From Bacillus luti (GTDB lineage: Bacteria; Bacillota; Bacilli; Bacillales; Bacillaceae_G): DNA of 64,000 bases. How positions within the stretch are numbered: position 1 is the first letter of the stretch; each line of letters begins with the position of its first letter. The notes beneath the pieces were generated by a model. The model saw nothing but the letters and a program-made list of their open reading frames with translations. It searched no databases and was not told where the DNA came from. Below, one piece after another: positions 41,681 through 51,101 of the stretch. The stretch spans positions 1 through 64,000 of the forward strand of contig NZ_MACI01000088.1 of assembly GCF_001884105.1 (NCBI RefSeq). Direction: 5' to 3'. The translations under genes and the position numbers were made by a program.

Positions 41681-41786
41681 CACTTATCTTTCAAGACTTG
41701 CTTGCTGGAATTAGCACGGTGTTCCTGTTACAGAACCCGCTGCTGAGGTGTCATAGGGCCAGTCCCTCTACCTCTCTGGATAAGTA
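41681..41786 (-). ncRNA. SAM-I (S-box) riboswitch of the opp operon
   Basis: On the reverse strand, ACTTATCC and GATAAGTG form P1. AGAGAGGTAGAGGGACTGGC, CCTATGACACCTCAGCAGC, CCGTGCTAATTCCAGCAAGC and CTTGAAAGATAAG are the conserved S-box blocks in order. The leader then continues to a terminator and the BCDFA operon. High SAM should stop transcription of the whole transporter. Confidence 0.95.
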
Positions 41787-41826
41787 AATTGCTATATTAT
41801 TATTTGGTTCAAATTGTATATTTCGA

Positions 41827-41855
41827 ATTATAATTCTGAAAAAATGAAAAGTCAA
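41827..41855 (-). promoter_or_regulatory. Sigma-A promoter of the SAM-regulated opp operon
   Basis: On the reverse strand TTGACT (41855-41850), 17 nt, TATAAT (41832-41827), about 40 nt before the aptamer. Confidence 0.75.
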
Positions 41856-41959
41856 TCAAATTGGATATATTTAGAAAAATCAGTTTTTGATAGAGCCCTT
41901 TATCTAAATCGCAGTTTTTCACTTATAATAAAAAGAAATTATATTAAAGGAGTTATACG

Positions 41960-42175
41960 ATGGATCCGATACTTCTGGCAACTATAGGATTACCGTTAAC
42001 AATCGTCATCCTTGTTATCATTGGATTTTATAAACTTTTCATTAAGAAGAAAAGTATCACCTCTTTTTACACACCCTTCGATAACATTACTGGACAAACT
42101 ATTTCAGAATTTCATGAAGAACAGAAAGTATTAGTATCTGAGGATGAAGACGGAGATGGCAAGAAGAAAAAATAA
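41960..42175 (+). CDS. Small membrane protein, DUF3951-like
   Basis: This 71-residue protein has one N-terminal membrane helix (LLATIGLPLTIVILVIIGFY), then a conserved-looking SFYTPFDNITGQT segment and an acidic/lysine tail (EDEDGDGKKKK). It resembles the DUF3951 group of Bacillus small proteins. It follows AAAGGAGTTATACG. Function unknown; the cytoplasmic tail may be an interaction region. Own terminator downstream. Confidence 0.7.
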   Translation: MDPILLATIGLPLTIVILVIIGFYKLFIKKKSITSFYTPFDNITGQTISEFHEEQKVLVSEDEDGDGKKKK

Positions 42176-42200
42176 CCTTGCACACGCAAGGTTATTTTTT
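42170..42200. terminator. Bidirectional intrinsic terminator
   Basis: The stem AAATAACCTTGC/GCAAGGTTATTT has a 4-nt loop and a T-run, shared with the convergent lipoprotein gene. Confidence 0.88.
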
Positions 42201-42695
42201 CGCTTCTGTTTGAAAACGTTTATAGTATGTCGATGCTGTTGCAAAGTTAATTTCTATATCACGAATCAATGATGAATCTTCTTCTTTAGCTAACTTTTGT
42301 AATTTTTTCATCGCTTGTTCCGATTCCTTTAAGAAGCCAACATATAACTCATGTTCTTCCTCTTTCGATTTTGGAACATGAATTTCTTTACGTATATTAT
42401 CAATATCTTCTAACATGCTCGTTGTTACCTTTTGCACGTCTTCTTTATATGTAGCATTCGTTATTTCCTTACCGCCCTTTTCTTTTGCCACTTCAAATAA
42501 CTGCAGTGCTTTATTAATTTCTTTATTCATTTTCAAATCGTATTTTTCATGTACTGCACGGTATTCTTTCATCTCTTCTGTTTGTTCAGTAGACTGCTCC
42601 ACCTTTTCTTTTGGTTCTTTCGTATCTTTATTTCCATTACATCCTGCTAGAAGGATCATACTTCCCATTACAGCAATACCCAAAACCTTCTTCAT
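42192..42695 (-). CDS. Putative lipoprotein, unknown function
   Basis: This 167-residue protein has a signal peptide and lipobox ILLAGC (Cys near 19), then a charged linker (KDTKEPKEKVEQSTEQTEEM) and a helical, lysine/glutamate-rich domain. It is predicted to be anchored on the outer face of the membrane. No named family is recognised. The helix content and size resemble several small helical-bundle lipoproteins of bacilli. Start ATG 42695 follows AAAGGAGAATTAGAG. Confidence 0.7.
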   Translation of the reverse strand: MKKVLGIAVMGSMILLAGCNGNKDTKEPKEKVEQSTEQTEEMKEYRAVHEKYDLKMNKEINKALQLFEVAKEKGGKEITNATYKEDVQKVTTSMLEDIDNIRKEIHVPKSKEEEHELYVGFLKESEQAMKKLQKLAKEEDSSLIRDIEINFATASTYYKRFQTEAKK

Positions 42696-42910
42696 CTCTA
42701 ATTCTCCTTTTATCTACAACTATTACTCATTATAGTTTCTTTTATCTCCACTTGTTATTATACCGAGAACATCCTACTTTTTACACTTAAGACGATATCG
42801 TAATATATATACCAACATTTTTGTCACAGTATCGTCACTTTATGCAAATAACTTTTGCATCACTTTACTCTATCAACTTGCACATAGATAAGAGTTATTT
42901 CAAAAAAATT

Positions 42911-42955
42911 AAAAAAGAGCTGATTCAAATATTCCCTTTGAATCAGCTCTTTTTA
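42911..42955 (-). terminator. Intrinsic terminator of the Bcr/CflA exporter gene
   Basis: The stem AAAAAAGAGCTGATTCAAA/TTTGAATCAGCTCTTTTT is long and perfect, with a short loop. Confidence 0.92.
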
Positions 42956-44206
42956 TTAAGCTTCTACATTTTGTTTTTGTTGCAGTTCAAACTGCTTTTC
43001 ACTTCTTCTTGCCATAAATAAATAACATAGCACAGCACCAATTTCACAAAGAGCTATCACAACTCCCATCGGCAATGCTGTATCACTTCCACCAATACCT
43101 ACTAGCGGCGCTACAAGTGCTCCTGAAATGAACTGTAATAAACCTAATAAAGCCGATGCTGTTCCTGCTGCTTGTTTTTGATTTCTCATCGCTAAAGAGA
43201 AACCAGTTGTTGATACAACCCCAACACTTGATACAACGAGGAATAACGAGCATAACACACCAATTAATCCTATTCCTAATAAGATTGTCAGTAGTAAAGA
43301 TAAACCACCAACAGCTGCAATAATAATACCAGCAACAAATAATGTCTTCTCATTCACTTTCCCCGCTAAACGACCCGTTACCTGACTAGCAATAATAATA
43401 CCGATACCGTTGATTGCAAAGAATAAACTAAATTGCTGTGGTGATGCTCCGTATATGTTCTGTAACACAAATGGTGAGCCCGAAATGTACGCAAACATTG
43501 CCGCCGTTACTAATCCCTGTGACAATGCATATCCCATAAACAAGCGATCTTTCAGAAGCTTTCCGTATGTTGCCAATGTCCCTGACAAACCACCTGTCTC
43601 TCTTTCTTCAGGAGGTAACGTTTCACGCAATACGAACGTCGCTGATATTAACATGAATACACTAATTGCTCCAAGAACGATAAAGACACCGCGCCATGTT
43701 GTGAACTGTAACAATTGTCCTCCAATAATCGGCGCCAAAATAGGTGCTGCTCCATTTACTAACATGAGCAGCGAGAAGAACTTCGTCATTTCAGAACCTG
43801 AGTACATATCACGTACCATTGCACGTGATATAACGATACCGGCAGACCCTGAAGCGCCTTGTAAGAAACGTAAAAGCACTAAACTCCAAATAGATGGCGC
43901 TACAGCACAAAGTAAAGAAGAAGCTACATAAATAATAAGAGCAATAATAAGAGGTTTGCGCCTTCCGTAAATATCACTAATTGAACCGATGAATAATTGT
44001 CCTACTGAAAGCCCAAGCAAACAAGCCGTCAATGTAAGCTGCGCTAGGGATGCACCTGTTTGCAAGTCATCCGTTAATTTCGGTAACGAAGGCAAATACA
44101 TATCAATAGATAATGGCCCAATCGCCGTAAGTGTCCCTAGTACAAGAATCATCCATAACCTGTTTGTCTTTACAGGCTTATATATTTCCTGATTAACTCC
44201 ATTCAC
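42956..44206 (-). CDS. Bcr/CflA-family multidrug efflux transporter
   Basis: This 416-residue major facilitator protein has 12 predicted helices. GPLSIDMYLPSLPKL near residue 27 is the Bcr/CflA family signature, and GSISDIYGRRKPLI is MFS motif A between helices 2 and 3. Family members export bicyclomycin, chloramphenicol, sulfonamides or sometimes dipeptides/cysteine by proton antiport. The start is GTG with GGTGAACGG upstream. Monocistronic. Confidence 0.9.
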   Translation of the reverse strand: MNGVNQEIYKPVKTNRLWMILVLGTLTAIGPLSIDMYLPSLPKLTDDLQTGASLAQLTLTACLLGLSVGQLFIGSISDIYGRRKPLIIALIIYVASSLLCAVAPSIWSLVLLRFLQGASGSAGIVISRAMVRDMYSGSEMTKFFSLLMLVNGAAPILAPIIGGQLLQFTTWRGVFIVLGAISVFMLISATFVLRETLPPEERETGGLSGTLATYGKLLKDRLFMGYALSQGLVTAAMFAYISGSPFVLQNIYGASPQQFSLFFAINGIGIIIASQVTGRLAGKVNEKTLFVAGIIIAAVGGLSLLLTILLGIGLIGVLCSLFLVVSSVGVVSTTGFSLAMRNQKQAAGTASALLGLLQFISGALVAPLVGIGGSDTALPMGVVIALCEIGAVLCYLFMARRSEKQFELQQKQNVEA

Positions 44207-44304
44207 TTTTTCCGTTCACCCTTTCCTATACATACTGAATCGTAACAATTATAGTTACAACATAAACATACGTCAAGTATAGCGCATTTTCCTGTTTAAT
44301 TCTG

Positions 44305-44334
44305 TAAAAAAAAAGCGATAGAATCTCTATCACT
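44305..44334 (-). terminator. Intrinsic terminator of the large membrane protein gene
   Basis: The reverse-strand stem AGTGATAGA/TCTATCGCT has a 3-nt loop and a nine-T tail. Confidence 0.85.
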
Positions 44335-46056
44335 TTACTTGTTCAAATTACTATTTGTAAATTTAGATACGGAAGACATCGCCTCTCCTGTATCTAAATA
44401 TGTGATTTGAATTGGATCTCCCACTTCTGTAAACATAGCATACGGGAATTTTTTCGCAGGTATCATAAATACTTTTTGTTCATTTTCTAACAGTACGTAT
44501 ACGATCGTATTTTCACCTGATTTTTCTTTATATACTCGTTGTACAATACCTTCTTTTTGCGCTTCTTTTCCATTTGAAGTCGGTCTAAATGAATCTCCAC
44601 TTCCGCTCAGCGCATTTTTATAATTCTCCAGCGCCTCTTTTTGCGTCGAACCAGTTGCAAATATTTTTGCATTAGAAGCATAGATAACTGTATGAGCACG
44701 TACTAATCCGCCGTCATCAATAACAGGTACAATCCAAGAAGGTTTACCGTACACGTTATAAATAACCGGCATCGTTCCATGCCATTTCTCTCTCTTAAAG
44801 GAATTATCCACTACTTCCGAAGCAGCTGAACCATCCATAATTCCCTTTACTTCTTTTCCGTTATAGTAATACAACTTACCTGTACGCGCATCAATAAGCG
44901 AGTAACCTAATGCAGAATCTACTCCTTCTTTCGGAGAGGTGAAATCAGTAAAGTAATATAATGTTCCATCCTTACCGAAGATTGGCGTAACTCCTTCTTT
45001 CGTTCCCCACTCAGTCGGGATCTTCATATCAGTTTGCGAGAATTTCGTATTCCAAAATCCGTGAATATATTTACCGAAATACGTATTTAATGTAGATGCG
45101 GTCTCGTGATTTAATACGCCATCAACAAATTTAGGTGCCTTTCCTTTGTCGTATCTTTTCACTTCGCCTGTTTGTGCGTCTACTACTACAACGCCCTCTA
45201 CTTCAAATCCAGATCTTCCTGAAATAAATTCACCATACGTCATTGTATAATACGGTTTCCCTTTATCATCAACTTCAAATTTAGGTTTCCCTTTAAAGAT
45301 TAAATTTGGTTCCGCTTGCCTTACAACACGCTCTAAATTATTACCGAAGAACATGCTTGGCACATATTTCATTTTATAACCAAGGTGTAGTTTCGCTTCA
45401 GCATCAGGATTCGTACCTGACATCGTAACGTACCCTGGGATTGTTTCAGCTTTACGCGCTTTAAAAAATCCTGAAACTTCAATCGGCGCTACATATAAAG
45501 CTTCACCATTTACCATTTGTGGCGTTAATTCTCCTAGCTCAAAATAAGCTACTTTCGGAATATCCCCAAATACTTTTTTCATCTTATTCTCCGCTGTCTT
45601 TGGCGGTACTGTAAACGGCTGATCATTTTCAGTAAATGGTTCCGAAATCTCTTTCTCTATCTTAACAACCGAATCATATTTCGTTTGCGTAATTACTACA
45701 TCATGCAAATAACCAAAATAGCCGTAACTTGCTAGTAAAATAAACATTAGAAGTCCTTTTAACGTGCCTTCTAATTTCCCTATCTTATCTTGTGAAAATA
45801 AAACAAGCCCAATTAAAATTGCTACTGCAACAGAATAATGAGTAAGAATCGAATCTACTCGATCATCAATTAACCAAAGATATTCATAGATTGCTATACC
45901 TATCCAAAATAAAATAGGGATAACTAAAATGGATGATTTCTTACCCTTTACAACCTTCTCATCCCCTTTCTGATCCACCGCTCGAAGTTTATTACTACCG
46001 CTTCGTGTCCATGGAATCAAAAACAAAGTGAGAATAGCTAAAACTAAAAATTTCAT
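44335..46056 (-). CDS. Membrane protein with large extracytoplasmic domain, unknown function
   Basis: This 573-residue protein has four membrane helices in the first 130 residues (LVLAILTLFLIPW, IPILFWIGIAIYEYLWL, YSVAVAILIGLVLF, GLLMFILLASYGYFGYL), followed by a roughly 440-residue domain with repeated beta segments such as GVVVVDAQTGEVKRYDKGK and YSLIDARTGKLYYYNGKE, reminiscent of PepSY-type repeats. I place the start at ATG 46056; TTG codons up to three residues earlier are possible. No function is recognised. A role as a sensor or protease-modulating envelope protein is speculation. Confidence 0.6.
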   Translation of the reverse strand: MKFLVLAILTLFLIPWTRSGSNKLRAVDQKGDEKVVKGKKSSILVIPILFWIGIAIYEYLWLIDDRVDSILTHYSVAVAILIGLVLFSQDKIGKLEGTLKGLLMFILLASYGYFGYLHDVVITQTKYDSVVKIEKEISEPFTENDQPFTVPPKTAENKMKKVFGDIPKVAYFELGELTPQMVNGEALYVAPIEVSGFFKARKAETIPGYVTMSGTNPDAEAKLHLGYKMKYVPSMFFGNNLERVVRQAEPNLIFKGKPKFEVDDKGKPYYTMTYGEFISGRSGFEVEGVVVVDAQTGEVKRYDKGKAPKFVDGVLNHETASTLNTYFGKYIHGFWNTKFSQTDMKIPTEWGTKEGVTPIFGKDGTLYYFTDFTSPKEGVDSALGYSLIDARTGKLYYYNGKEVKGIMDGSAASEVVDNSFKREKWHGTMPVIYNVYGKPSWIVPVIDDGGLVRAHTVIYASNAKIFATGSTQKEALENYKNALSGSGDSFRPTSNGKEAQKEGIVQRVYKEKSGENTIVYVLLENEQKVFMIPAKKFPYAMFTEVGDPIQITYLDTGEAMSSVSKFTNSNLNK

Positions 46057-46134
46057 CAAAGGCAATGTCCCCTTTTCTTTTATTTTCCCTTTCAGTATAA
46101 CAAATAAAGGTTAATCAGGTAAAAATGGGAATGA

Positions 46135-46668
46135 TTATATTTTTTTACTACTTAATACAACGCCACTCACTACATATAAGATAGATGCAATGTAAAAAAT
46201 CGTACCAATCGTAAAGAAATCTACTAAATATCCCGTTGCAATAATCGCTAATGCCCCGCCAATCGATGTCCACACATGGTATTTTCCAATCTCATAACCA
46301 GCCTTTTCCTGCGCAACCTTTCGTGCTAGTGACGTTTTTTCTGTATTACGCTGCACAGCACCTAAAACCCCCATCACAATTTGAAGAATATATACATGCC
46401 AAACTTCACTCGCAATAGGAAAACAAAGCATTACTATTGCCATGGACCAAGCGTATATGATTAATAATTTTCTATCTCCTACTCTATCAGACACCTTTCC
46501 TACTAGTGGATATACAAGTGCTGCAGTTAAAGCAAATAAGCCATAAGCCCAGCCAAACTGCGAGAAGCTATTTCCAACATTTCGAAGCAGTAGAATGTAA
46601 AAAGGAAATACCATACTTCCCGCCATCATAATGATGCTTTGTGAGGCTACAAATCTTCTATATGTCAT
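46135..46668 (-). CDS. Half-size MFS-like membrane protein
   Basis: This 177-residue protein has about six helices and MFS motif A-like [14 protein letters not shown] between the second and third. Full MFS transporters have 12 helices and about 400 residues, so this equals one half. It may be a truncated remnant, or a dimeric half transporter kept as such. It overlaps the upstream FAD oxidoreductase gene by 4 nt (ATGA), so the pair is translationally coupled. Confidence 0.65.
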   Translation of the reverse strand: MTYRRFVASQSIIMMAGSMVFPFYILLLRNVGNSFSQFGWAYGLFALTAALVYPLVGKVSDRVGDRKLLIIYAWSMAIVMLCFPIASEVWHVYILQIVMGVLGAVQRNTEKTSLARKVAQEKAGYEIGKYHVWTSIGGALAIIATGYLVDFFTIGTIFYIASILYVVSGVVLSSKKI

Positions 46669-48101
46669 TTCGTATACTCCCTATAAAATAAATTCACAAA
46701 TCGCTCTTCTGGATCTATGTCCTTTTTCTTCTGAAGAAATTCTTCTATACGAGGATATGCCTTCTTTAACTGATCTTTCATTGGATAAGAATAATACGGT
46801 AAATAGTAACTACCGTGATATTTTAAAGTAACATCGATCATCTTCCGAATGATACCTTCTGTTTTCTTTATCTCATTTTCAGAGCGTCCTTGATTAATTA
46901 AAAGAACTAACGCAAACATATCATCTTTCGCATAGGATAAAACTGCATTTTCATTCTTTTCCACGTAACGAATCGTAATATTGAGCAAATTCAGTTCTTC
47001 TTCACTTAATATGGTACGTAAATCATCTATATATTCTGTGAAGGAATCTACAGGAACAAAGTATTCTTGTAACACTTCTGTACGGTTCGGATTTTCATAT
47101 TCCATAAAGGCACTATCTGATCTCATAACATTATTTCGTGTCTCAAACTGTCCGTCTGTACGTTCAAAATAACTTCTTTGTATATCCCAAAATGTATTCT
47201 TTCCCCACTCACTATAACGTGATAACCCAAGCAAAAACTTCGGTGCAGCTATAATATTTTCTTCTTTTAACTCACTGTATTCTTCCAGCCTCTGCTGACT
47301 TTCTGCCAATACATAATCTGTCACATACATTTCTTTTAAAAATGAATTTGGAGCAACAGAAATACGAGCTAAGTGCATACGAACATTTTCATCTTTTTTC
47401 ACTTTCTCTTTGAAATAAGACGTGTATTCTTTATAATCTAGCATTTTCGTATGCATTTCATATAATTCATCATCTGTTAACTTCAAGGTCACATCTAAAA
47501 TGACACCAAATAACCCGTAACCGCCAATGACATAAGGAAATAATTCCGCATTCTCTTCTCTACTTACATTGCGTACAGTACCATCTGCCATTAATAGTCG
47601 AAATGATTCAACTGTATCAATCAATGCTTCATGACGAATATCACGACCATGTACATTAACACTTAATGAACCTCCAACCGTAAAAATATTTTGCGACTGC
47701 ATCACCTGAACCGCAAGACCATATGGATTTATTTTCTTTTGAATATCATTCCATGTAACACCGCTTTGTACCCTAATCCTCTTTTTCTCTGGATCAAACT
47801 CTAATATTTCATTATATCCTTTCATATCAAGCATCGTACCGTTCGGATAATACGTCTGTCCGCCTTGGCTATGTTGCATACCTGCAATAGAGATCTTCTC
47901 TCCTGAAACTTTTGCATCTCGCACTAAATTTATTAACGACTGCTCCTCTGTAGCACTTTCAACACGTTTTATTTTTGTCGGAAGTAATTTACCTACATCA
48001 CTCATAGTAGGATGATTGAGCTGTTTTTTATACGTATGTATAGATGCTGTTAACAACACCGTATACGCTATAACGACAACTACTATCTTTCTTTTTTTCA
48101 A
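46665..48101 (-). CDS. Membrane-anchored FAD-binding oxidoreductase
   Basis: This 478-residue flavoprotein of the PCMH/FAD_binding_4 type has an N-terminal membrane anchor ([16 protein letters not shown]), then FAD-binding elements [29 protein letters not shown] and [15 protein letters not shown], and a C-terminal substrate domain. The fold resembles alditol, gulonolactone and berberine-bridge-type oxidases. Substrate unknown. It is followed by the half-size MFS protein in the same transcript, which suggests transport of its substrate or product. Confidence 0.8.
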   Translation of the reverse strand: MKKRKIVVVVIAYTVLLTASIHTYKKQLNHPTMSDVGKLLPTKIKRVESATEEQSLINLVRDAKVSGEKISIAGMQHSQGGQTYYPNGTMLDMKGYNEILEFDPEKKRIRVQSGVTWNDIQKKINPYGLAVQVMQSQNIFTVGGSLSVNVHGRDIRHEALIDTVESFRLLMADGTVRNVSREENAELFPYVIGGYGLFGVILDVTLKLTDDELYEMHTKMLDYKEYTSYFKEKVKKDENVRMHLARISVAPNSFLKEMYVTDYVLAESQQRLEEYSELKEENIIAAPKFLLGLSRYSEWGKNTFWDIQRSYFERTDGQFETRNNVMRSDSAFMEYENPNRTEVLQEYFVPVDSFTEYIDDLRTILSEEELNLLNITIRYVEKNENAVLSYAKDDMFALVLLINQGRSENEIKKTEGIIRKMIDVTLKYHGSYYLPYYSYPMKDQLKKAYPRIEEFLQKKKDIDPEERFVNLFYREYTK

Positions 48102-48123
48102 ATGGCACTCTCCTTATTGGCAA

Positions 48124-48160
48124 CAAAAAGAGATACCCTTTCTTTCAGGTACCTCTCTTA
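48124..48160 (-). terminator. Terminator-like hairpin between lipoprotein and FAD oxidoreductase
   Basis: On the reverse strand AAGAGAGGTACC pairs with GGGTATCTCTTTTTG. It ends the lipoprotein transcript at least partly before the oxidoreductase start. Confidence 0.7.
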
Positions 48161-48167
48161 CAAGTCT

Positions 48168-48932
48168 TTACTTTGCTGCTGGCAGCTGTATTGGATCAAA
48201 TTTCTCATACGATGTGAATTTTGCATCCGTAATAATGTGTGCTTTATCCTCACCATTACTACTCATAACCATATCTATCTTTGCTGATTCATATTTAAAG
48301 TCTTTTGTAATAATATATTCTGCATCCACTTCTGCTATCTTTGCATTTTGTGCTTGTAACATTTTCTTCTGCGTTTCATCCATGCTAGTTAACATACTTT
48401 CTGTTTCTTGTCCTTTTAATGTGAATTTCAGTTTATATTTATCTCCGCTTTTCTCCATCTTCATTTTATCTAAAACTACTGCTGGCACTTCTAAATTATC
48501 TACAATATCTTGCGTTGCTTTCATTCCGCCCGCATTTAATTGCTCCTCCGGTACAGATATAACTTCTCCTGTATTAGGATTTTTCACCTGACCAGCAACT
48601 TTGCCATCCACTGTATAAACTACAATATCTGTACCAGACACATTCATTTCAGAACGAGAATTCTTTTTCTTCGGCTCTAATTGCATTTTCGCCTTCATTA
48701 CATTCATCTCTGTTCCTTCAGCTTTTATCCCCACATCATATGTCATCGTTACATTTTCTTCATTTTTAAAAGCATCATTCGCTTTCTTGAAAACATCCTT
48801 TGCTGCTACTTCCTTTTCTTTCTGAACTGATTCTTTCTTCGGTTCATCAGTTTTTGTCGTTTTCTCATTACTACACCCTACTCCTAGACCAACTGTAAGT
48901 GCTAAGCTTGAAATTAAAATAAGTTTCTTCAT
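48168..48932 (-). CDS. LolA-like/DUF6612 lipoprotein
   Basis: This 254-residue lipoprotein has lipobox VGLGVGC (Cys near 20), a Lys/Glu linker, and a domain that starts DVFKKANDAFKNEENVTMTYD and continues as beta-strands (KMQLEPKKKNSRSEMNVSG, TVDGKVAGQVKN), the arrangement of LolA/LppX-like DUF6612 proteins. ATG 48932 is 8 nt after GGAGGGGACG; the longer frame from 48983 has no benefit. It probably sits outside the membrane and may bind lipid or hydrophobic ligands; function unproven. Confidence 0.7.
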   Translation of the reverse strand: MKKLILISSLALTVGLGVGCSNEKTTKTDEPKKESVQKEKEVAAKDVFKKANDAFKNEENVTMTYDVGIKAEGTEMNVMKAKMQLEPKKKNSRSEMNVSGTDIVVYTVDGKVAGQVKNPNTGEVISVPEEQLNAGGMKATQDIVDNLEVPAVVLDKMKMEKSGDKYKLKFTLKGQETESMLTSMDETQKKMLQAQNAKIAEVDAEYIITKDFKYESAKIDMVMSSNGEDKAHIITDAKFTSYEKFDPIQLPAAK

Positions 48933-49087
48933 AACGTCCCCTCCTTCCCAAAATAATATCATCCCTTTTCTTACGAAATCCATATAATTCGTAATATTTC
49001 TCCTTAAATTTATTCGCTATATAACAACATGTTTGAGGAAAATTTCAAATATGATGTAAAGAAAACAACTAATTTCAGGAGGTCATT

Positions 49088-49996
49088 ATGAAAGCGATTA
49101 TTTGCACAAAGTATGGACCACCTAATGTTCTAAAGCTCCAAAATGTAGAAAAACCTACACCTAAAAAGAACGAAGTATTAGTTAAAATTCATGCAACAAG
49201 TGTAACGACTGGAGATTGTAGAATACGCGATTTTAATAGCCCACCCTTATTTTGGATTCCTATGCGGATTATATTAGGTTTAAAAAAACCGAGAAAACCT
49301 ATACTTGGCGTAGAATTATCCGGTGAAATCGAAGAAGTTGGAACGGATGTAACTCTATTTAAAAAAGGAGACCAAGTTTTTGCATTAACAGAGCTTAATG
49401 TCGGTGGCTATGCAGAATATACATGTGTACATGAAAGTGGATTAATAGCATTAAAACCTAATAATGTGACGTATGAGGAAGCAGCAGTTATTCCCTTTGG
49501 CGGAACTTCGGCACTACACTTCCTAAGAAAGGCCCGGATAAAAAGGGGGCAACAAGTGCTAATATACGGCGCATCTGGATCAGTAGGAACAGCTGCCGTA
49601 CAACTTGCTAAATATTTCGGCGCAACCGTTACAGCTGTTTGTAGTCATTCAAATTTTGAACTAGTGCAATCTTTAGGAGCGGATAAAGTAATCGATTATA
49701 CGAAAGAGGATTTTACTAAGCAGGGGATAAACTATGATATTATATTTGATGCAGTTGGAAAACATAATAAATCCCTTGGAAAAAAGGTATTAACGCCTAA
49801 TGGTATATATGTATCTGTTAATGGCATGATGGCAAAAGTAAGTAAAGAAGATATGTTTCTACTAAAAAGACTAACTGAAACAGAAAATTTAAAGCCCGTT
49901 ATTGATAGAACTTACCCGTTAGAAGGAATTTCAGAAGCCCATATGTACGTAGAGACAGGGCGCAAAAAAGGGAACGTTTCGATTACCATAAAATAA
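49088..49996 (+). CDS. Zinc-independent MDR-family alcohol dehydrogenase/quinone reductase
   Basis: This 302-residue NAD(P)-dependent oxidoreductase of the medium-chain dehydrogenase family has the GroES-like N-terminal domain (GVELSGEIEEVGTDVTLFKKGDQVFA) and a Rossmann domain with VLIYGASGSVGTAAVQLAKYFGA near residue 155. The structural-zinc cysteines of classical ADHs are absent, fitting the quinone oxidoreductase branch. ATG 49088 follows CAGGAGGTCATT. Substrate unknown, possibly reactive carbonyls. Confidence 0.88.
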   Translation: MKAIICTKYGPPNVLKLQNVEKPTPKKNEVLVKIHATSVTTGDCRIRDFNSPPLFWIPMRIILGLKKPRKPILGVELSGEIEEVGTDVTLFKKGDQVFALTELNVGGYAEYTCVHESGLIALKPNNVTYEEAAVIPFGGTSALHFLRKARIKRGQQVLIYGASGSVGTAAVQLAKYFGATVTAVCSHSNFELVQSLGADKVIDYTKEDFTKQGINYDIIFDAVGKHNKSLGKKVLTPNGIYVSVNGMMAKVSKEDMFLLKRLTETENLKPVIDRTYPLEGISEAHMYVETGRKKGNVSITIK

Positions 49997-50016
49997 AATA
50001 TTTTCTGAAAATAACA

Positions 50017-50045
50017 TTGACAATTCTTTTTGTAAGATTTACTAT
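50017..50045 (+). promoter_or_regulatory. Sigma-A promoter of the met transporter operon
   Basis: TTGACA (50017-50022), 17 nt, TACTAT (50040-50045), about 33 nt before the S-box. Confidence 0.75.
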
Positions 50046-50077
50046 TAGTACCATATTAAAAAAACTACATACACATA

Positions 50078-50192
50078 CTCTTATCAAGAGTGGCGGAGGG
50101 ACTGGCCCGATGATGCCCGGCAACCGAGCTTATAACGTATAAGCTAAGGTGCTAATTCCTGCAAAACGAGTTTTCGTTTTGGAAGATAAGAG
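50078..50192 (+). ncRNA. SAM-I (S-box) riboswitch of metQNI
   Basis: P1 pairs CTCTTATC with GATAAGAG. The blocks AGAGTGGCGGAGGGACTGGC, CCGATGATGCCCGGCAACC, AAGGTGCTAATTCCTGCAAA and TTTGGAAGATAAGAG match the S-box consensus closely. Downstream are the terminator at 50214 and the methionine transporter genes, the classical target of this riboswitch. Confidence 0.97.
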
Positions 50193-50213
50193 AGGAACCT
50201 ATTTCGTCTATTC

Positions 50214-50246
50214 GGCACCTCTCTTATTTTGAGAGGTGCTTTTTAT
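50214..50246 (+). terminator. Riboswitch-controlled terminator before metQ
   Basis: The stem GCACCTCTC/GAGAGGTGC with a 7-nt loop and T-run. AGAGAGGAACC at the aptamer 3' side can act as antiterminator by pairing with the CCTCTC arm. Confidence 0.88.
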
Positions 50247-50276
50247 TTTGGAACGTATATTAAGGGGGAATTATAG

Positions 50277-51089
50277 ATGAAAAAAGTATTACTAAGCATT
50301 GTAAGTGGAGCTGTACTATTATTAGGTGCCTGTAGCGCAGGTTCAGATAAAGAAGTCAAAGCATTAGATGAGAAAAAGATTACTGTCGGTGTAACAGGTG
50401 GACCGCACGAACAAATTTTTGAAAAGGTAAAAGAAGTTGCAGCAAAAGATGGTCTCGAAATTGAGGTAAAAGTATTTAATGATTATGTAGCACCAAACGT
50501 ATCTTTAGATGAAAAAAGCCTTGATGTAAATAGCTATCAAACGAAATCTTATTTGGATGTATTTAAAGCCGAACGCAATATGAAATTAACTGAAGTATTT
50601 TCAACAGTAACATTCCCTATGGGTGTATATTCTAAAAGCTTAAAAGATATAAAAGAATTAAAAGAGGGCGATGCGATTGCTGTACCAAACGATCCGACGA
50701 ATGAACTTCGAGCTTTGAAACTATTCGAAAAAGCAGGGGTTTTAAAGGTTGATCCAAAGGCCACAGAAAAGGCAACTGCGAAAGATGTAATTGAAAATCC
50801 AAAAAAATTAAAGATTGTTGAATTAGAGGCATCTCAATTACCGACACAACTAAGTGAAGTGAAAGCAGCTGCAATCAATACAAACTTTGCATTAGGTGCA
50901 AAGTTAAGTCCAGCGAAAGATTCTATTTTCCGTGAGGGAAAAGATTCACCATATGTGAACTGGGTCGTTGTTCGTACTGAAAATAAAGATGATGCTGTTG
51001 TAAATAAATTAAAGAAAGCTTATCAATCTAAAGAAGTAAAAGAATTTATCGAGAAAAAATTTGATGGTTCTGTTTTACCGTCTTGGTAG
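50277..51089 (+). CDS. metQ: Methionine-binding lipoprotein MetQ
   Basis: This 270-residue NlpA/MetQ-type lipoprotein has lipobox LLLGAC (Cys near 19), then ITVGVTGGPHEQIFEKV and VFNDYVAPNVSLDEKSLDVNSYQ, the family's methionine-site segments. It delivers L- or D-methionine to MetNI. AAGGGGGAATTATAG precedes the ATG. It is the first gene of the transporter operon under SAM riboswitch control; gene order Q-N-I differs from the common N-I-Q. Confidence 0.93.
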   Translation: MKKVLLSIVSGAVLLLGACSAGSDKEVKALDEKKITVGVTGGPHEQIFEKVKEVAAKDGLEIEVKVFNDYVAPNVSLDEKSLDVNSYQTKSYLDVFKAERNMKLTEVFSTVTFPMGVYSKSLKDIKELKEGDAIAVPNDPTNELRALKLFEKAGVLKVDPKATEKATAKDVIENPKKLKIVELEASQLPTQLSEVKAAAINTNFALGAKLSPAKDSIFREGKDSPYVNWVVVRTENKDDAVVNKLKKAYQSKEVKEFIEKKFDGSVLPSW

Positions 51090-51101
51090 GAGCTGACTAT
51101 A

